NCBI RefSeq assembly: GCF_008365405.1
Contig: NZ_QOKV01000017.1
Span: 81,303 to 145,302, forward strand
Direction: 5' to 3'
From: Azospirillum brasilense
GTDB taxonomy: Bacteria > Pseudomonadota > Alphaproteobacteria > Azospirillales > Azospirillaceae
DNA: 64,000 nucleotides
Shown here: piece after piece, positions 7,738 through 16,746 of the stretch
How the letters are laid out: the number at the start of each line of letters is the position of its first letter
How positions within the stretch are numbered: the first letter of the stretch is position 1
The notes under the pieces: generated by a model
The model's input: the letters and a program-made list of their open reading frames with translations, nothing else
What the model was told of the DNA's origin: nothing
Databases searched by the model: none
Program-made: the position numbers and the translations under genes

Positions 7738-8551
7738 GCGCGCCGACCTGCGTTTCGAGATCGCGGACTGCGCGCCGGAGGAGATCGGGGCGCTGGCCGA
7801 GCGGGTGGAGGCTGCCCTTGAGACCGCCTGCCCGTCCATCGGCGTGGAGAATGTGCTGACCGGCATCGAGAAGCTGGCGGCCCGCTTCGGCCTGGAACTT
7901 CCGGACGCCGACGTTCTGGAGGCCGACATTCTCGAGATGGCCGGCTGGCCCGCCGAGGAATGGATCGCCGGTTTCCGCGGCGTCTGGTCCTCCTTCCGGT
8001 CCGGCTATCGGCGCTTCCCCACGGTCGGCGACTTCCGCGCCGCCGCCGGTCAAACGTCGGTGACCGATGGAACGGCGGGGCTGCGCCGGTTGGCCATGGC
8101 CCTGCGCCAGGAGCAGCAGATCCGCGTCCGCGAGATTGCCCATCGCCGTCGCCAGAAGGAGAAGGAGGCGGAAACCGCTCGCCGTCAGCAGGCCATGGCT
8201 CTCGTCGCTCCGACGATGCCGGCGGTCCCGGCGCGTCCGGCCCCGGTTTCCACCCCGATGCCCACCCCGGCGTTCGCCGTTGAGGACGATCCGCAAGTCG
8301 AGTTGGTTCCGGTGCAACCTCGGGCTCAGACGACACCGACCGCATCAAAGAGCTTCCAAAAGGATCGTCCCACCATCGCTCCTCATACCAGGGTATGTGA
8401 AGGACAACGTCTTGTAGTTTTCAATAAGCGACCACATACGAAAAATTCAACCAGAGAAGTCATGCGCTCGCATGACTGTGGACGAGGTCGAAGGGGTGGA
8501 GCGAAAGCTTGGCAGACCCTTCAATATTCCAATAGGGTAACGCCTATATAA
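7601..8551 (+). CDS. Unknown protein, possibly a helicase-loader-like partner
   Basis: This 316-residue frame starts inside the previous gene (137-bp overlap). The start is uncertain: the ATG at 7601 has only a weak GGAG. The middle contains 'WPAEEWIAGFRGVWSSFRSG' followed by 'YRRFPTVGDFRAAAG', which recalls the 'FPPS..EF' region of phage-P-like helicase loaders. A Gln/Arg-rich coiled segment (residues 170-200) and a Pro-rich linker follow. The last 55 or so residues are encoded by markedly AT-richer DNA (8380-8550) and look unrelated, so the original 3' end may have been altered. Function is unproven; position suggests replication or copy control. Confidence 0.55.
   Translation: MTVTALIANRPSLPVSVAPQTPDMAWLPATPASSLPCAIASLARLERADLRFEIADCAPEEIGALAERVEAALETACPSIGVENVLTGIEKLAARFGLELPDADVLEADILEMAGWPAEEWIAGFRGVWSSFRSGYRRFPTVGDFRAAAGQTSVTDGTAGLRRLAMALRQEQQIRVREIAHRRRQKEKEAETARRQQAMALVAPTMPAVPARPAPVSTPMPTPAFAVEDDPQVELVPVQPRAQTTPTASKSFQKDRPTIAPHTRVCEGQRLVVFNKRPHTKNSTREVMRSHDCGRGRRGGAKAWQTLQYSNRVTPI
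8532..8547. promoter_or_regulatory. ATAGG/CCTAT inverted repeat
   Basis: ATAGG-6 nt-CCTAT forms a short dyad in an AT-rich stretch about 105 bases before the hybrid kinase start. It overlaps the end of the upstream frame. It could be an operator of the kinase promoter; no regulator is identified. Confidence 0.3.
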
Positions 8552-8653
8552 TCAGCCTTATCCCATCGTTTCAGATTCCGGTGGCGAAGCACGAAAGGGC
8601 GGAGCAAGATGCGATAATCCGTTCGTGCCTCGAACCTTTCGGATTGTCCATCC

Positions 8654-11296
8654 ATGCCGCTGAAGACGGTGTCCCGTCAGCAACCGATGACTCTGCATGG
8701 GTACCTGCTGAGGCTTGTGCTCGTGACGCTGGTGCCGATGCTCCTGCTTGGCGGCATGCTCATCGGCTGGCTGGTGCAGCAGCAGAGGGAGGCCGTCGAG
8801 AACAACATGTCCGATACGGCGGAGGCGCTGGCCCTGATCGTCGACCGGGAGTTGGAGGCGACCATCGACGCGCTGCGGGCGTTGTCCCGCACGGACGCTT
8901 TGGCCGCCGACGATTCCGCCGGCTTCTATGAGCGGGCGACGTTGGCGCTGACGCAGCATCCGTCCTGGACCAACATCGCGCTGGTCGACCCGTCGGGGCG
9001 GCAGATCGTCAACACGGCGGTCAGGCTCGGCGCCCCATTGCCGGACGTGCCCCAGCGCGACGCGCTGCAGCGGCTGATCGCGACCCGCCAGCCGGCGGTG
9101 TCCGATCTGGTGACCGCGACGGCGGCGGAGCGCCCGACGATCGCCGTCATGGTGCCGGTTCTGCGCGACGGCAGCCTGCGCTACGTCCTGTCGGCGGTGG
9201 TCGATCCGCAGACCTGGAGCACTCTGCTGGAGGGTTTCGAGACCCGCTCCGGACTGATCGCCGCAATCATCGACGGCCGGAACCGCATCGCCGCGCGTTC
9301 GCGCGAGCATGCGCAGTATCTGGGGCGGGCGGTGCCGGATTGGTTCCTGGCGGCGCGCGGCACGGCCGACACCGGCAACTACCGCGGGGCCACGCTGGAC
9401 GGGGTGGAGATCATCGGCGCCTTCCACCGCGCGCAGCGCGCCGACTGGACCCTGGTGGCGGCGACACCCACGGAAGCCGTGCTCAACCCGCTGAACCGCA
9501 CGGTGGTTCTTGCGCTGGGGCTGGGACTGGTCCTGCTGGGCGTGTCGCTGGCGTCGGCGGCGGTCTTCGCGCGGCGGCTCGCCCATCCCGTCCGCGAACT
9601 GGCCGCCCACGGCGGCAGCCTGATGGAGGGGCGCGCCATCCGCTACGACGGCGGTGTGCCGGTGCGCGAGATCGACGAGCTTCACCGCGTCCTCGCCGAA
9701 GCCAGCGCCGCGCTGGTCGGTGCCAGCGAATCCGCCGCCCATGCGGAGGCGCGCTACCGTTCCATCGTGGACACGGCGGTGGACGCCATCGTGGTCATCG
9801 ACCGGGCCGGCACCCTGCATGGCTTCAACCGCGCCGCCGAACGAATCTTCGGCTACACCGCGGAGGAGGTGATGGGCCGCAACGTCAGCATGCTGATGCC
9901 CGATCCCGACCGCAGCGCGCACGACGGATACTTGAAGCGTTACCACCGCACCGGGGAGCGCCGGATCATCGGCATCGGGCGCGAGGTGACGGGTCAGCGC
10001 AAGGACGGGTCGGTGTTCCCGCTGGAACTGTCGGTCGCCGAATGGAAGGCCGACGGCGAGGTGCGCTTCACCGGCATCGTGCGCGACATCACCGCCCGCA
10101 GGACGGCGGAGGAGGCGCTGCTCACCGCCAAGGACGCGGCGGAGCAGGCGATGGAGCGCGCCCTGACCGCGGCGGACGAGGCCCGGCGGGAGAAGAACCG
10201 CGCGGAGAAGGCGGAGCGGGCGAAGACCCAGTTCCTGGCGGCGGCCAGCCACGACCTGCGCCAGCCCGTGCAGTCGCTCTACTTCTTCGCGCAGGTGCTG
10301 GGCGACAAGCTGCACGGCCATCCCGGCCACGAGCTGGTGGCCAGCATGGGCCATTCGCTGGACGCGCTGAAGCTCCTGCTCGACGGTCTTCTCGACGTGT
10401 CGCGGCTCGACGCCGGGGCGGTGGAGCCCAGCGTCACCGAGTGCGCGGTCGGGCCGCTGCTCGATCGGCTGGCCGCGGAGTACGGGCCGCAGGCGGACGG
10501 GCAGGGGCTGCGGCTGCGGGTCGTGCCGACCTCGCTGTGGGCGCGCACCGACCCGATGCTGCTGGAACGCATCCTGCGCAACCTGATCGAGAACGCGCTG
10601 CGCTACACCGAGCGGGGCGGCGTCGTGGTCGGCTGCCGGCGCGGCAACGGCACGCTGCGCATCGAGGTGGCCGACAGCGGCGTCGGCGTGCCGGAGGACC
10701 TGCAGCAGGCCGTCTTCGAAGAGTTCTTCCAGATCGGCAACCAGGAGCGCGACCGCGCCAAGGGCCTGGGTCTCGGCCTCGCCATCGTAAAACGGCTGGC
10801 CGGATTGCTCGGCCACACGATTGCTCTGCGCTCGCAGCCCGGACGGGGCAGCGTCTTCTCGGTGGAGCTTCCCTCCGTGCGGGCCCGCGCCATCCTGCGC
10901 CGCAGCGGGCCGGACCGGGCCAACGACGACGGGCAAGGGCTGGTCGTGGTCATCGACGACGAGGCCATCGTGCTGCTCAGCCTGCGCACCCTGCTGGAGC
11001 AGTGGGGCTACGAGGTGGTGGCCGCGGTCTCGGCGGAAGAGGCGGTGGACCTGCTGCACGGGCTGGGCCGCCTGCCGGACCTCATCATCGCCGATTACCG
11101 CCTGCGCGAGGGGCGGACGGGGGTTGAGGCGATCCGCGACATCCACGGCGTCTGCGGCGTCCGCATTCCCGCCGTCGTGCTGACCGGCGACACCGCGCCC
11201 GAACGCATCACCGAAATCCGCGGTGCCGGCTTCCGCCTCGTCCACAAGCCGATCACTCCACACATCCTGCGCGAATTGCTGAAACCCGCGGCCTGA
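8654..11296 (+). CDS. Membrane hybrid histidine kinase with FixL-like haem PAS
   Basis: The protein has 880 residues (a second start is Met12). Order: membrane segment (about 15-40), extracytoplasmic Cache-like sensor (45-275), second membrane segment (285-310), HAMP, PAS (about 365-490), coiled coil, HisKA with His533 (AASHDLRQP), HATPase (600-730) and a C-terminal receiver with Asp814 (IIADYRL). The PAS reads 'HDGYLKRY...RRIIGIGR'. His423, Arg429 and Arg443 stand exactly where FixL has its haem ligand His200 and the signalling residues Arg206 and Arg220, so haem and O2 (or NO) sensing is likely. The 'SHDLRQP' H-box and the Asp-bearing end place it with cytosolic-output hybrid kinases. No DNA-binding partner lies next to it. 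Confidence 0.88.
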   Translation: MPLKTVSRQQPMTLHGYLLRLVLVTLVPMLLLGGMLIGWLVQQQREAVENNMSDTAEALALIVDRELEATIDALRALSRTDALAADDSAGFYERATLALTQHPSWTNIALVDPSGRQIVNTAVRLGAPLPDVPQRDALQRLIATRQPAVSDLVTATAAERPTIAVMVPVLRDGSLRYVLSAVVDPQTWSTLLEGFETRSGLIAAIIDGRNRIAARSREHAQYLGRAVPDWFLAARGTADTGNYRGATLDGVEIIGAFHRAQRADWTLVAATPTEAVLNPLNRTVVLALGLGLVLLGVSLASAAVFARRLAHPVRELAAHGGSLMEGRAIRYDGGVPVREIDELHRVLAEASAALVGASESAAHAEARYRSIVDTAVDAIVVIDRAGTLHGFNRAAERIFGYTAEEVMGRNVSMLMPDPDRSAHDGYLKRYHRTGERRIIGIGREVTGQRKDGSVFPLELSVAEWKADGEVRFTGIVRDITARRTAEEALLTAKDAAEQAMERALTAADEARREKNRAEKAERAKTQFLAAASHDLRQPVQSLYFFAQVLGDKLHGHPGHELVASMGHSLDALKLLLDGLLDVSRLDAGAVEPSVTECAVGPLLDRLAAEYGPQADGQGLRLRVVPTSLWARTDPMLLERILRNLIENALRYTERGGVVVGCRRGNGTLRIEVADSGVGVPEDLQQAVFEEFFQIGNQERDRAKGLGLGLAIVKRLAGLLGHTIALRSQPGRGSVFSVELPSVRARAILRRSGPDRANDDGQGLVVVIDDEAIVLLSLRTLLEQWGYEVVAAVSAEEAVDLLHGLGRLPDLIIADYRLREGRTGVEAIRDIHGVCGVRIPAVVLTGDTAPERITEIRGAGFRLVHKPITPHILRELLKPAA

Positions 11297-11396
11297 TCCT
11301 GGAAAGCCTGATTGCGAAGGGCCGGTTTTTGACCCTGGCCGCCGGCCGGCCGGGTCTTTAGCGTGTCCGCCTCCTTGGGGATGAGGAAGACGGGAC

Positions 11397-11975
11397 ATGA
11401 ATTGGAGCAAGGGCCTGTGGCGGGGCTGGCTGGCTGTCGCCCTGCTGTGGGGGACGGCGGTCGCCGCCTTCGCCGCCGCCGATCTGCACGGGCGCCACCC
11501 TTTCGCCGGTCTCTACGCCTATTCGGACGCAAGGGACGCCTTTCTGCCGCAGCATTACGCCGCCGACGAGGCGGTGGTGGAGGACGGGGTGAGGCGGGGC
11601 GTCGTGGCGCGGACGGACTTCCCCGACGGCACCAGCCTGGCCGCCCCGCCGGACCTCAGCGAGGAGCGCGTGCGGCAGATCGCCGACCGTTTCTGGGCGG
11701 AGCGCTGGACGCGCCGGGCGGAGGTTCTGTGGCCCTGGGGCCTGGGCGCCGCCGTGCCGCCGCTGTTGCTTCTGCTGTCCGGTGCGTTCGCCCTGTGGAT
11801 CGCCCGCGGGTTCCGCAAGCCGGACACCCCCGCGGCGACGGTTGCGGAGGAGAGGGCGGAGGAGGACACGCCCAAGGCGGCCTTCAACACGCGCTCCGCC
11901 GGCGGGCTGCCGCCCTTCATCCGCTCGCTGGGTCCGGACCCCAAGCGTCGCCGGGTGTTGGGGGCGGGTCGGTAA
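11397..11975 (+). CDS. Membrane protein of unknown function
   Basis: The protein has 192 residues and two predicted membrane segments, at about 9-27 (GWLAVALLWGTAVAAFAAA) and 119-138 (LGAAVPPLLLLLSGAFALWI). The loop between them, about 90 residues, likely lies outside and contains 'GRHPFAGLYAYSDARDAFLP'. The tail is cytoplasmic, basic and proline-rich (GLPPFIRSLGPDPKRRRVLG). I do not recognise a family. The gene stands alone between two signalling genes on the same strand, about 100 bases after the hybrid kinase. Confidence 0.65.
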   Translation: MNWSKGLWRGWLAVALLWGTAVAAFAAADLHGRHPFAGLYAYSDARDAFLPQHYAADEAVVEDGVRRGVVARTDFPDGTSLAAPPDLSEERVRQIADRFWAERWTRRAEVLWPWGLGAAVPPLLLLLSGAFALWIARGFRKPDTPAATVAEERAEEDTPKAAFNTRSAGGLPPFIRSLGPDPKRRRVLGAGR

Positions 11976-12251
11976 AGGCGGTGCACGGTCGGTCGATGCG
12001 TCGTTCGAGCGGCGGCCGCTCATCGCGGTACCCCGCGGTGACGCGCAAGCATCCCCGGCCGTCGGCATCCGGAAGGCACAAAGGAACAGGAGCACCGGCA
12101 TTGGGTTGATGGTGACGGAGCCCCGCCCGTGACGGGCGGATGTTCTCCAGGCTGCGGCTTTGTCCGTCCGTTCGGGCGTTCGGGCCGTTCGCCATCAAGG
12201 CAACGCGTGGCGCAAGGTGTCGCCAGCGGGCCAGACCAAGAGGAGACCTGG

Positions 12252-13745
12252 GTGTCGGAGCCGACCAAGACGGACAAGATCCTGACCGGAATTCCGGAAT
12301 TCGACCTGATTCTGCGGGGCGGCCTGCCGCGCGCGCGGCTTCATCTTCTGGAAGGCGCGCCGGGAACCGGCAAGACGACCATGGCTCTTCAATTCCTGTT
12401 GAAGGGTCTGCGGGACGGCAGGCGCGGCCTTTACGTGACCCTGTCGGAAACCGAGACGGAGCTTCGCGCCTCGGCCGCCAGCCACGGCTGGTCGCTGGAC
12501 GACATCGGGATCTTCGAACTCGTCCCGCTGGAAGCGCAGCTCGACCGCCAGCAGAGCGTGCTCTATCCGTCCGAGGTCGAACTGGGCGAAACCATGCGCC
12601 TGATCACCGAGCGGATCGAGGCCGAGAAGCCGGACCTCGTGGTGATCGATTCCCTGTCCGAGTTGCGGCTGCTCGCCCAGGACCAGCTTCGCTACCGGCG
12701 GCAGATCCTGGCGCTGAAGCAGTTCCTGCAAGGCCGCCACTGCACCACCCTGGCGCTGGACGACCTGACCAGCCAAACCGGTTCCATGGAGCTGCACAGC
12801 CTGATGCACGGCGTGGTCAGCCTGGAGCAGATCGAGCGCTCCTACGGCGCGGCGCGGCGGCGCCTGCGGATCGCCAAGATGCGCGGCTCGGAATACCAGA
12901 GCGGCTGGCACGATTTCGCCATCACGCCCGGCAACGTGCTGATCTTCCCGAGCCTGATCGCGGACGAGCACAAGACGGAATTCGAGCCGACCGCCGTGTC
13001 GAGCAGCCTGAGCGGGCTGGACGAGCTGATGGGCGGCGGGTTGACGCGCGGCACGACGACGATGCTCGTCGGCCCGTCGGGCGTCGGCAAATCGTCCATC
13101 GCCCTGCAATATGTCGCGGCGGCGGTGCGCCGCGGCGAGCACGCCGCCTATTTCTCCTTCGACGAGTCCTTCGAAACGCTGTCGCTGCGCAGCACCGCGC
13201 TCGGCATCGACATCGAGGAGGCGGTGCGCAAGGGCGAACTGGGCTGGGAGCGTGCGAACCCGTCGCGCCTGTCGCCGGGCCAGTTCGTCTGGCAGGTCCG
13301 CCGCCAGGTGGAGGACCGGAAGGCGCGCGTCGTGGTGATCGACAGCCTCAATTCGTACCTCAGCACCATGCCGGAGGAAAAGGCGCTCATCCTGCAGATG
13401 CATGAGCTGCTGACCTATCTGAACAACCAGGGCGTCGTCACCATTCTGATCCTGGCCCAGCAGGGGATCGTCGGCGACATCCAGAATCCGGTGGACCTGT
13501 CCTTCATGAGCGACACCGTGGTGCTGCTGCGCTTTTTCGAGGCGGCGGGTGAGGTGCGCAAGGCGATCTCGGTGGTCAAGAAGCGCACCGGGGTTCACGA
13601 ACTGGCGATCCGCGAGTTCCGGCTGTTCCCCGACGGCATGCAGGTCGGCCCGCAGCTTCTGGAATTCCAGGGCGTTCTCACCGGCGTGCCCAGCTATGAC
13701 GGGTCGGCGGCCCCGTTGCTGCGCGGGCAGAGCGGGACGGGCTGA
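12252..13745 (+). CDS. KaiC-like double RecA-fold ATPase
   Basis: This 497-residue protein has two KaiC/RadA-type ATPase domains. Domain 1 (about 10-245) has Walker A 'EGAPGTGKTT' and Walker B 'PDLVVIDSLSELRLL'. Domain 2 (about 250-485) has Walker A 'GPSGVGKSS' and 'ARVVVIDSLNSYL'. Cyanobacterial KaiC is the clock ATPase/kinase; proteobacterial relatives without KaiA/KaiB are linked to stress and signalling. The start is the GTG at 12252, preceded by AGGAGA; upstream codons read as non-coding. Only 9 bases separate it from the next kinase gene, so the two are probably co-transcribed and act together. Confidence 0.9.
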   Translation: MSEPTKTDKILTGIPEFDLILRGGLPRARLHLLEGAPGTGKTTMALQFLLKGLRDGRRGLYVTLSETETELRASAASHGWSLDDIGIFELVPLEAQLDRQQSVLYPSEVELGETMRLITERIEAEKPDLVVIDSLSELRLLAQDQLRYRRQILALKQFLQGRHCTTLALDDLTSQTGSMELHSLMHGVVSLEQIERSYGAARRRLRIAKMRGSEYQSGWHDFAITPGNVLIFPSLIADEHKTEFEPTAVSSSLSGLDELMGGGLTRGTTTMLVGPSGVGKSSIALQYVAAAVRRGEHAAYFSFDESFETLSLRSTALGIDIEEAVRKGELGWERANPSRLSPGQFVWQVRRQVEDRKARVVVIDSLNSYLSTMPEEKALILQMHELLTYLNNQGVVTILILAQQGIVGDIQNPVDLSFMSDTVVLLRFFEAAGEVRKAISVVKKRTGVHELAIREFRLFPDGMQVGPQLLEFQGVLTGVPSYDGSAAPLLRGQSGTG

Positions 13746-13754
13746 CGGCAGCCC

Positions 13755-15419
13755 ATGGACGCCCCGATTCTTCTGCTCGCCCCGCATGGCCGGGACGCGG
13801 AGGTCATCCGCCTCGTGCTGGACGAGGTGGGCCTGATCACGCAGGTCTGTGCCGATCTGTCGGCCGTGTGCGACGGCTTGGCGAGGGAGGTCACCGCCCT
13901 GATCCTCTCCGAAGGCGCGCTGGGTGCGGGAATGGAGCCTTTGATCGCCTGCCTGGAGGCGCAGCCGCCCTGGTCGGACCTGCCGGTTCTGGTGCTCACG
14001 GCGCGCGGCAACCGTTCGGCCAGCAAGGCACGATGGGCCCAGTTCCAGCGGCTCGGCAACGTCACGCTGCTGGACCCGCCCCTGCACGCCGAAGTCTTGC
14101 AGAGCGCGGCGCAGTCGGCGGTGCGGACCCGCCAGCGCCAATACCGCACCCGAACGCTCCTGGACGACATCGAGCGGGCCAACGACGCGTTGGAACGGCG
14201 GGTGGCGGAGCGGACCCGGTCCCTGCAGACCGAAATGCGGGAGCGCCAGAAAGCCGAGGAGGCTTTGCAGCAAGCGCAGAAGATGGAGGCCGTCGGCCAG
14301 CTCACCGGCGGGATCGCCCACGACTTCAACAACCTGCTGCAGGTCATGCTCGGCAACCTGCACATGCTGCAGAGCATGCTGCGTGCCGACGATCCGCTGC
14401 TGCGGCACGTCGCCATGGCCGTCACGGCGGGCGACCGGGCCGCAGCACTCACCCGGCATCTTCTGGCCTTCGCCCGGCGCCAGCCGCTGACGCCGCAAAG
14501 CCTGGACATGAACGCCCTGGTCACCGCCATGAGCGGCCTGCTCCAGCGGTCCGTCGGCGAATCGATCCAAGTGGAGACGCTGTTGGCCGACGGGCTTTGG
14601 CGGACCTGGGCGGATCCCAATCAGGTCGAAAGCGCTCTGCTCAACCTGGCCATCAACGCCCGCGACGCCATGCCGGACGGCGGGAGCCTCCGTATCGAGA
14701 CGAGCAACGCCGTTCTGGACGAGACCGTCTCCGACCCGCAGGGGGACATCCTTCCAGGCCGGTACGTCCTGCTCCGCATCACCGATTCCGGAACCGGCAT
14801 GCCGCCGGCCGTCTTGGAGCGGGCGTTCGAACCGTTCTTCACGACGAAGCCGATCGGCCAGGGCACCGGCCTCGGTCTGAGCCAACTCTACGGCTTCGCC
14901 CGTCAGTCGGGTGGACACGCGGCCATCCGGTCGAAGCCCGGTCGCGGCACCACCGTCAGTCTGTACCTGCCGCAGCACGATGGCATAGCCGGTGCCGACA
15001 GCTCGGCCCCCGCTGCGGACGCGCCGTCGCAGGACCCGTCCCGCAACGATGAATCCATCCTGGTGGTCGAGGATGAGGCCCTCGTCCTGATGCTGTGGGT
15101 CGAGGCGCTGGAAGGCCAGGGATACCACGTCCTGCAAGCGGCCACCCCCCAGTCGGCGGTCCAGATCCTGGAGTCGGACGCGGCGATCGACCTTCTGGTC
15201 ACCGACGTCGGGCTGCCCGGAATGACCGGCCGGGATCTGGCGACCCTTGCGCGCGGGCTTCGCCCCGGGCTGAAGGTGCTGTTCGTGACCGGCTACGCGC
15301 ATTACGCCGCTCTCGAAGCGGACAGCCTGGGAGCGGGCACGCGGATGCTCAGCAAGCCGGTCGGCGTGGACACGTTGCAGATCACGGTCCGTTGTATGCT
15401 GGATGAGGATTCGGCCTGA
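13755..15419 (+). CDS. Hybrid histidine kinase paired with KaiC-like gene
   Basis: The protein has 554 residues and no membrane segment. Order: a receiver-like N-terminal domain (1-120) that lacks the usual phosphorylatable Asp (LILSEGAL in its place), a coiled coil (135-175), HisKA with the H-box 'GGIAHDFNNLLQ', an HATPase with 'DSGTGMPPAV' and 'GQGTGLGLSQLYGF', and a C-terminal receiver with 'LLVTDVGLPGMTGRDL' and the conserved 'SKPV' Lys. It follows the KaiC-like gene by 9 bases. KaiC-kinase pairs are common in Alphaproteobacteria, and the kinase is the probable output or input of the ATPase. Confidence 0.88.
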   Translation: MDAPILLLAPHGRDAEVIRLVLDEVGLITQVCADLSAVCDGLAREVTALILSEGALGAGMEPLIACLEAQPPWSDLPVLVLTARGNRSASKARWAQFQRLGNVTLLDPPLHAEVLQSAAQSAVRTRQRQYRTRTLLDDIERANDALERRVAERTRSLQTEMRERQKAEEALQQAQKMEAVGQLTGGIAHDFNNLLQVMLGNLHMLQSMLRADDPLLRHVAMAVTAGDRAAALTRHLLAFARRQPLTPQSLDMNALVTAMSGLLQRSVGESIQVETLLADGLWRTWADPNQVESALLNLAINARDAMPDGGSLRIETSNAVLDETVSDPQGDILPGRYVLLRITDSGTGMPPAVLERAFEPFFTTKPIGQGTGLGLSQLYGFARQSGGHAAIRSKPGRGTTVSLYLPQHDGIAGADSSAPAADAPSQDPSRNDESILVVEDEALVLMLWVEALEGQGYHVLQAATPQSAVQILESDAAIDLLVTDVGLPGMTGRDLATLARGLRPGLKVLFVTGYAHYAALEADSLGAGTRMLSKPVGVDTLQITVRCMLDEDSA

Positions 15420-15556
15420 CGTTGCGGCGGTGGGCGAACCCGGGCGAGCGGCGGCAACTCGACAAGCTCCACGCACATCGCCTACAACCGGTCATCCGTC
15501 CTGTGGGTGGAATGGGAAGCGGTTGATCGGGGCAACGTCAGCACGGCCATCGGCCT

Positions 15557-15582
15557 CCCCTCTCCGTTGCGGGAAGAGGGGA
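15557..15582. repeat. CCCCTCTCC palindromic repeat copy
   Basis: CCCCTCTCC followed after 5 bases by GGGAAGAGGGG is one of several copies of the same intergenic palindrome in this window (compare 44035-44060 and 51866-52006). It ends just before the GTG chosen for the next ORF and doubles as its purine-rich leader. Confidence 0.5.
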
Positions 15583-15585
15583 AGG

Positions 15586-16059
15586 GTGAGCGGGCATCGC
15601 GAGGAAGGCGGCGCCGCGCTCGCGGCGCTTGCGCTCCGCGGGCGAACCGGGCTGGCCGCGGCGCTGGCCGCCGTTCTTCTGCTGATCCTGGTCCAGGTGC
15701 CGGGGCAGGCGGTCGCCATGCTCTCCGCCGGTCTGGCGCAGTCCTTCTGGGCGGCGTCGATGTGCGGACCGGATGGGGCGTCGGACCGGATGCCCGCCGC
15801 GCCCGATCAGCCCAAGCACGATCTGGAACATTGCCTGGGCTGCCAACTCGGCTGCGCGCCGCCGGCGATGCTGATCCCGGCGGATGTCGCCGTCCCGCCG
15901 CCGCGCCTGACCGCTGCGCTGCGCGCGCTTCCCCTCCGAACCTGCAAGCTCCGCCGCCGGAGCATCTTCCGTCCGAACGCCCGTGCCCCGCCGATGACGC
16001 GTCCTGCCCCGACCAAGCGACCTTTCGATTCATCATTCTCTTTGCAGGACTCCGTCATC
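15586..16059 (+). CDS. DUF2946-like small membrane protein, open into the next gene
   Basis: A GTG at 15586 begins a frame with a membrane segment (GLAAALAAVLLLILVQVPG). It then has 'SMCGPDG' and 'DLEHCLGCQLGC', the spaced cysteine pattern of DUF2946 proteins often found near copper genes. The family usually ends in RAPP(A); here 'ARAPP' occurs at about residue 136, but no stop follows. The frame runs on without interruption into the PCuAC chaperone ORF, which has its own Met and signal peptide. Either a stop was lost and a 326-residue fusion is made, or internal starts are used. A sequencing error is also possible. Confidence 0.5.
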
Positions 16060-16566
16060 ATGAAGAAGCACGCCCTGGCGCTCGCCGCGCTGATCGCCCT
16101 GACCGCCGGCACCGCCCTGGCCCATGGTTTCAAGGCCGGGCCGGTCGACATCGAACATCCCTGGGCGCGCGCCACGGCGCCCTCGGCCCCGAACGGTTCG
16201 GCCTACATGGTGCTCAGCACCCACGGCCCGGACAGCGACCGCCTGCTGTCGGCCAGCACGCCCGTCGCCGACAAGGCGGAGCTGCACACCCACCTCATGG
16301 ACAACGGCGTCATGAAGATGCGTCAGGTCGACGCCATCGAGGTGTCACCCGGCTCGCCGACGGCGCTGCAGCCCGGTGGCCTGCACGTCATGCTGTTCGG
16401 CCTGAAGCAGCCGCTGGCTCCGGGGAAAGCGTTCCCGCTGACCCTGACCTTCGAGAAGGCCGGGCCGGTGACCGTCCAGGTGGACGTGCAGAGCGCCGGG
16501 TCCGCTGCCCCGTCCCATGGCGGTGCCGGCGGGCCGCAGGCTGGCGGCACACAGCACAAGCACTGA
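16060..16566 (+). CDS. Periplasmic copper chaperone, PCuAC family
   Basis: The protein has 168 residues with a Sec signal peptide (MKKHALALAALIALTAGTAL, then AHG). The mature part is a cupredoxin-like PCuAC domain: 'GPVDIEHPWARATAP', 'NGSAYMVL', the copper motif 'ELHTHLMDNGVMKM' and, further on, 'GGLHVMLFGL', which supply the His and Met ligands of the H(M)X10MX21HXM motif. The tail is His/Gly-rich and ends in TQHKH, possibly a second metal site. PCuAC proteins deliver Cu(I) to cytochrome oxidase in the periplasm. The start is set by the signal peptide, since the frame itself is open far upstream. Confidence 0.88.
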   Translation: MKKHALALAALIALTAGTALAHGFKAGPVDIEHPWARATAPSAPNGSAYMVLSTHGPDSDRLLSASTPVADKAELHTHLMDNGVMKMRQVDAIEVSPGSPTALQPGGLHVMLFGLKQPLAPGKAFPLTLTFEKAGPVTVQVDVQSAGSAAPSHGGAGGPQAGGTQHKH

Positions 16567-16746
16567 TGGGAATGCGCCGCGCCGGCTTCTTGCAGAAGAC
16601 CGGCGCGGCCGCAACCGACGGTCTGTACTGATATACCAGCATCGCATTTGACCGTCCGGCCCCGTGGGCGCAGGGTGTGGCGCGCCGGTCCGGCAGAAGG
16701 CCGGAGCGCCACAGGAAGGAACCGCCCCGCCCATGAGCGCCGCCCG

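Noticed and set aside
8558..11410. 950-codon open frame on the minus strand opposite the hybrid kinase
   Set aside because: Its composition is the mirror of the kinase gene, with long His/Arg/Gln-rich text and no domain. The plus-strand gene has clear motifs.
12195..15476. 1093-codon open frame opposite the KaiC-like and kinase genes
   Set aside because: It spans two real genes and their gap and has no family motifs; it is a high-GC shadow.
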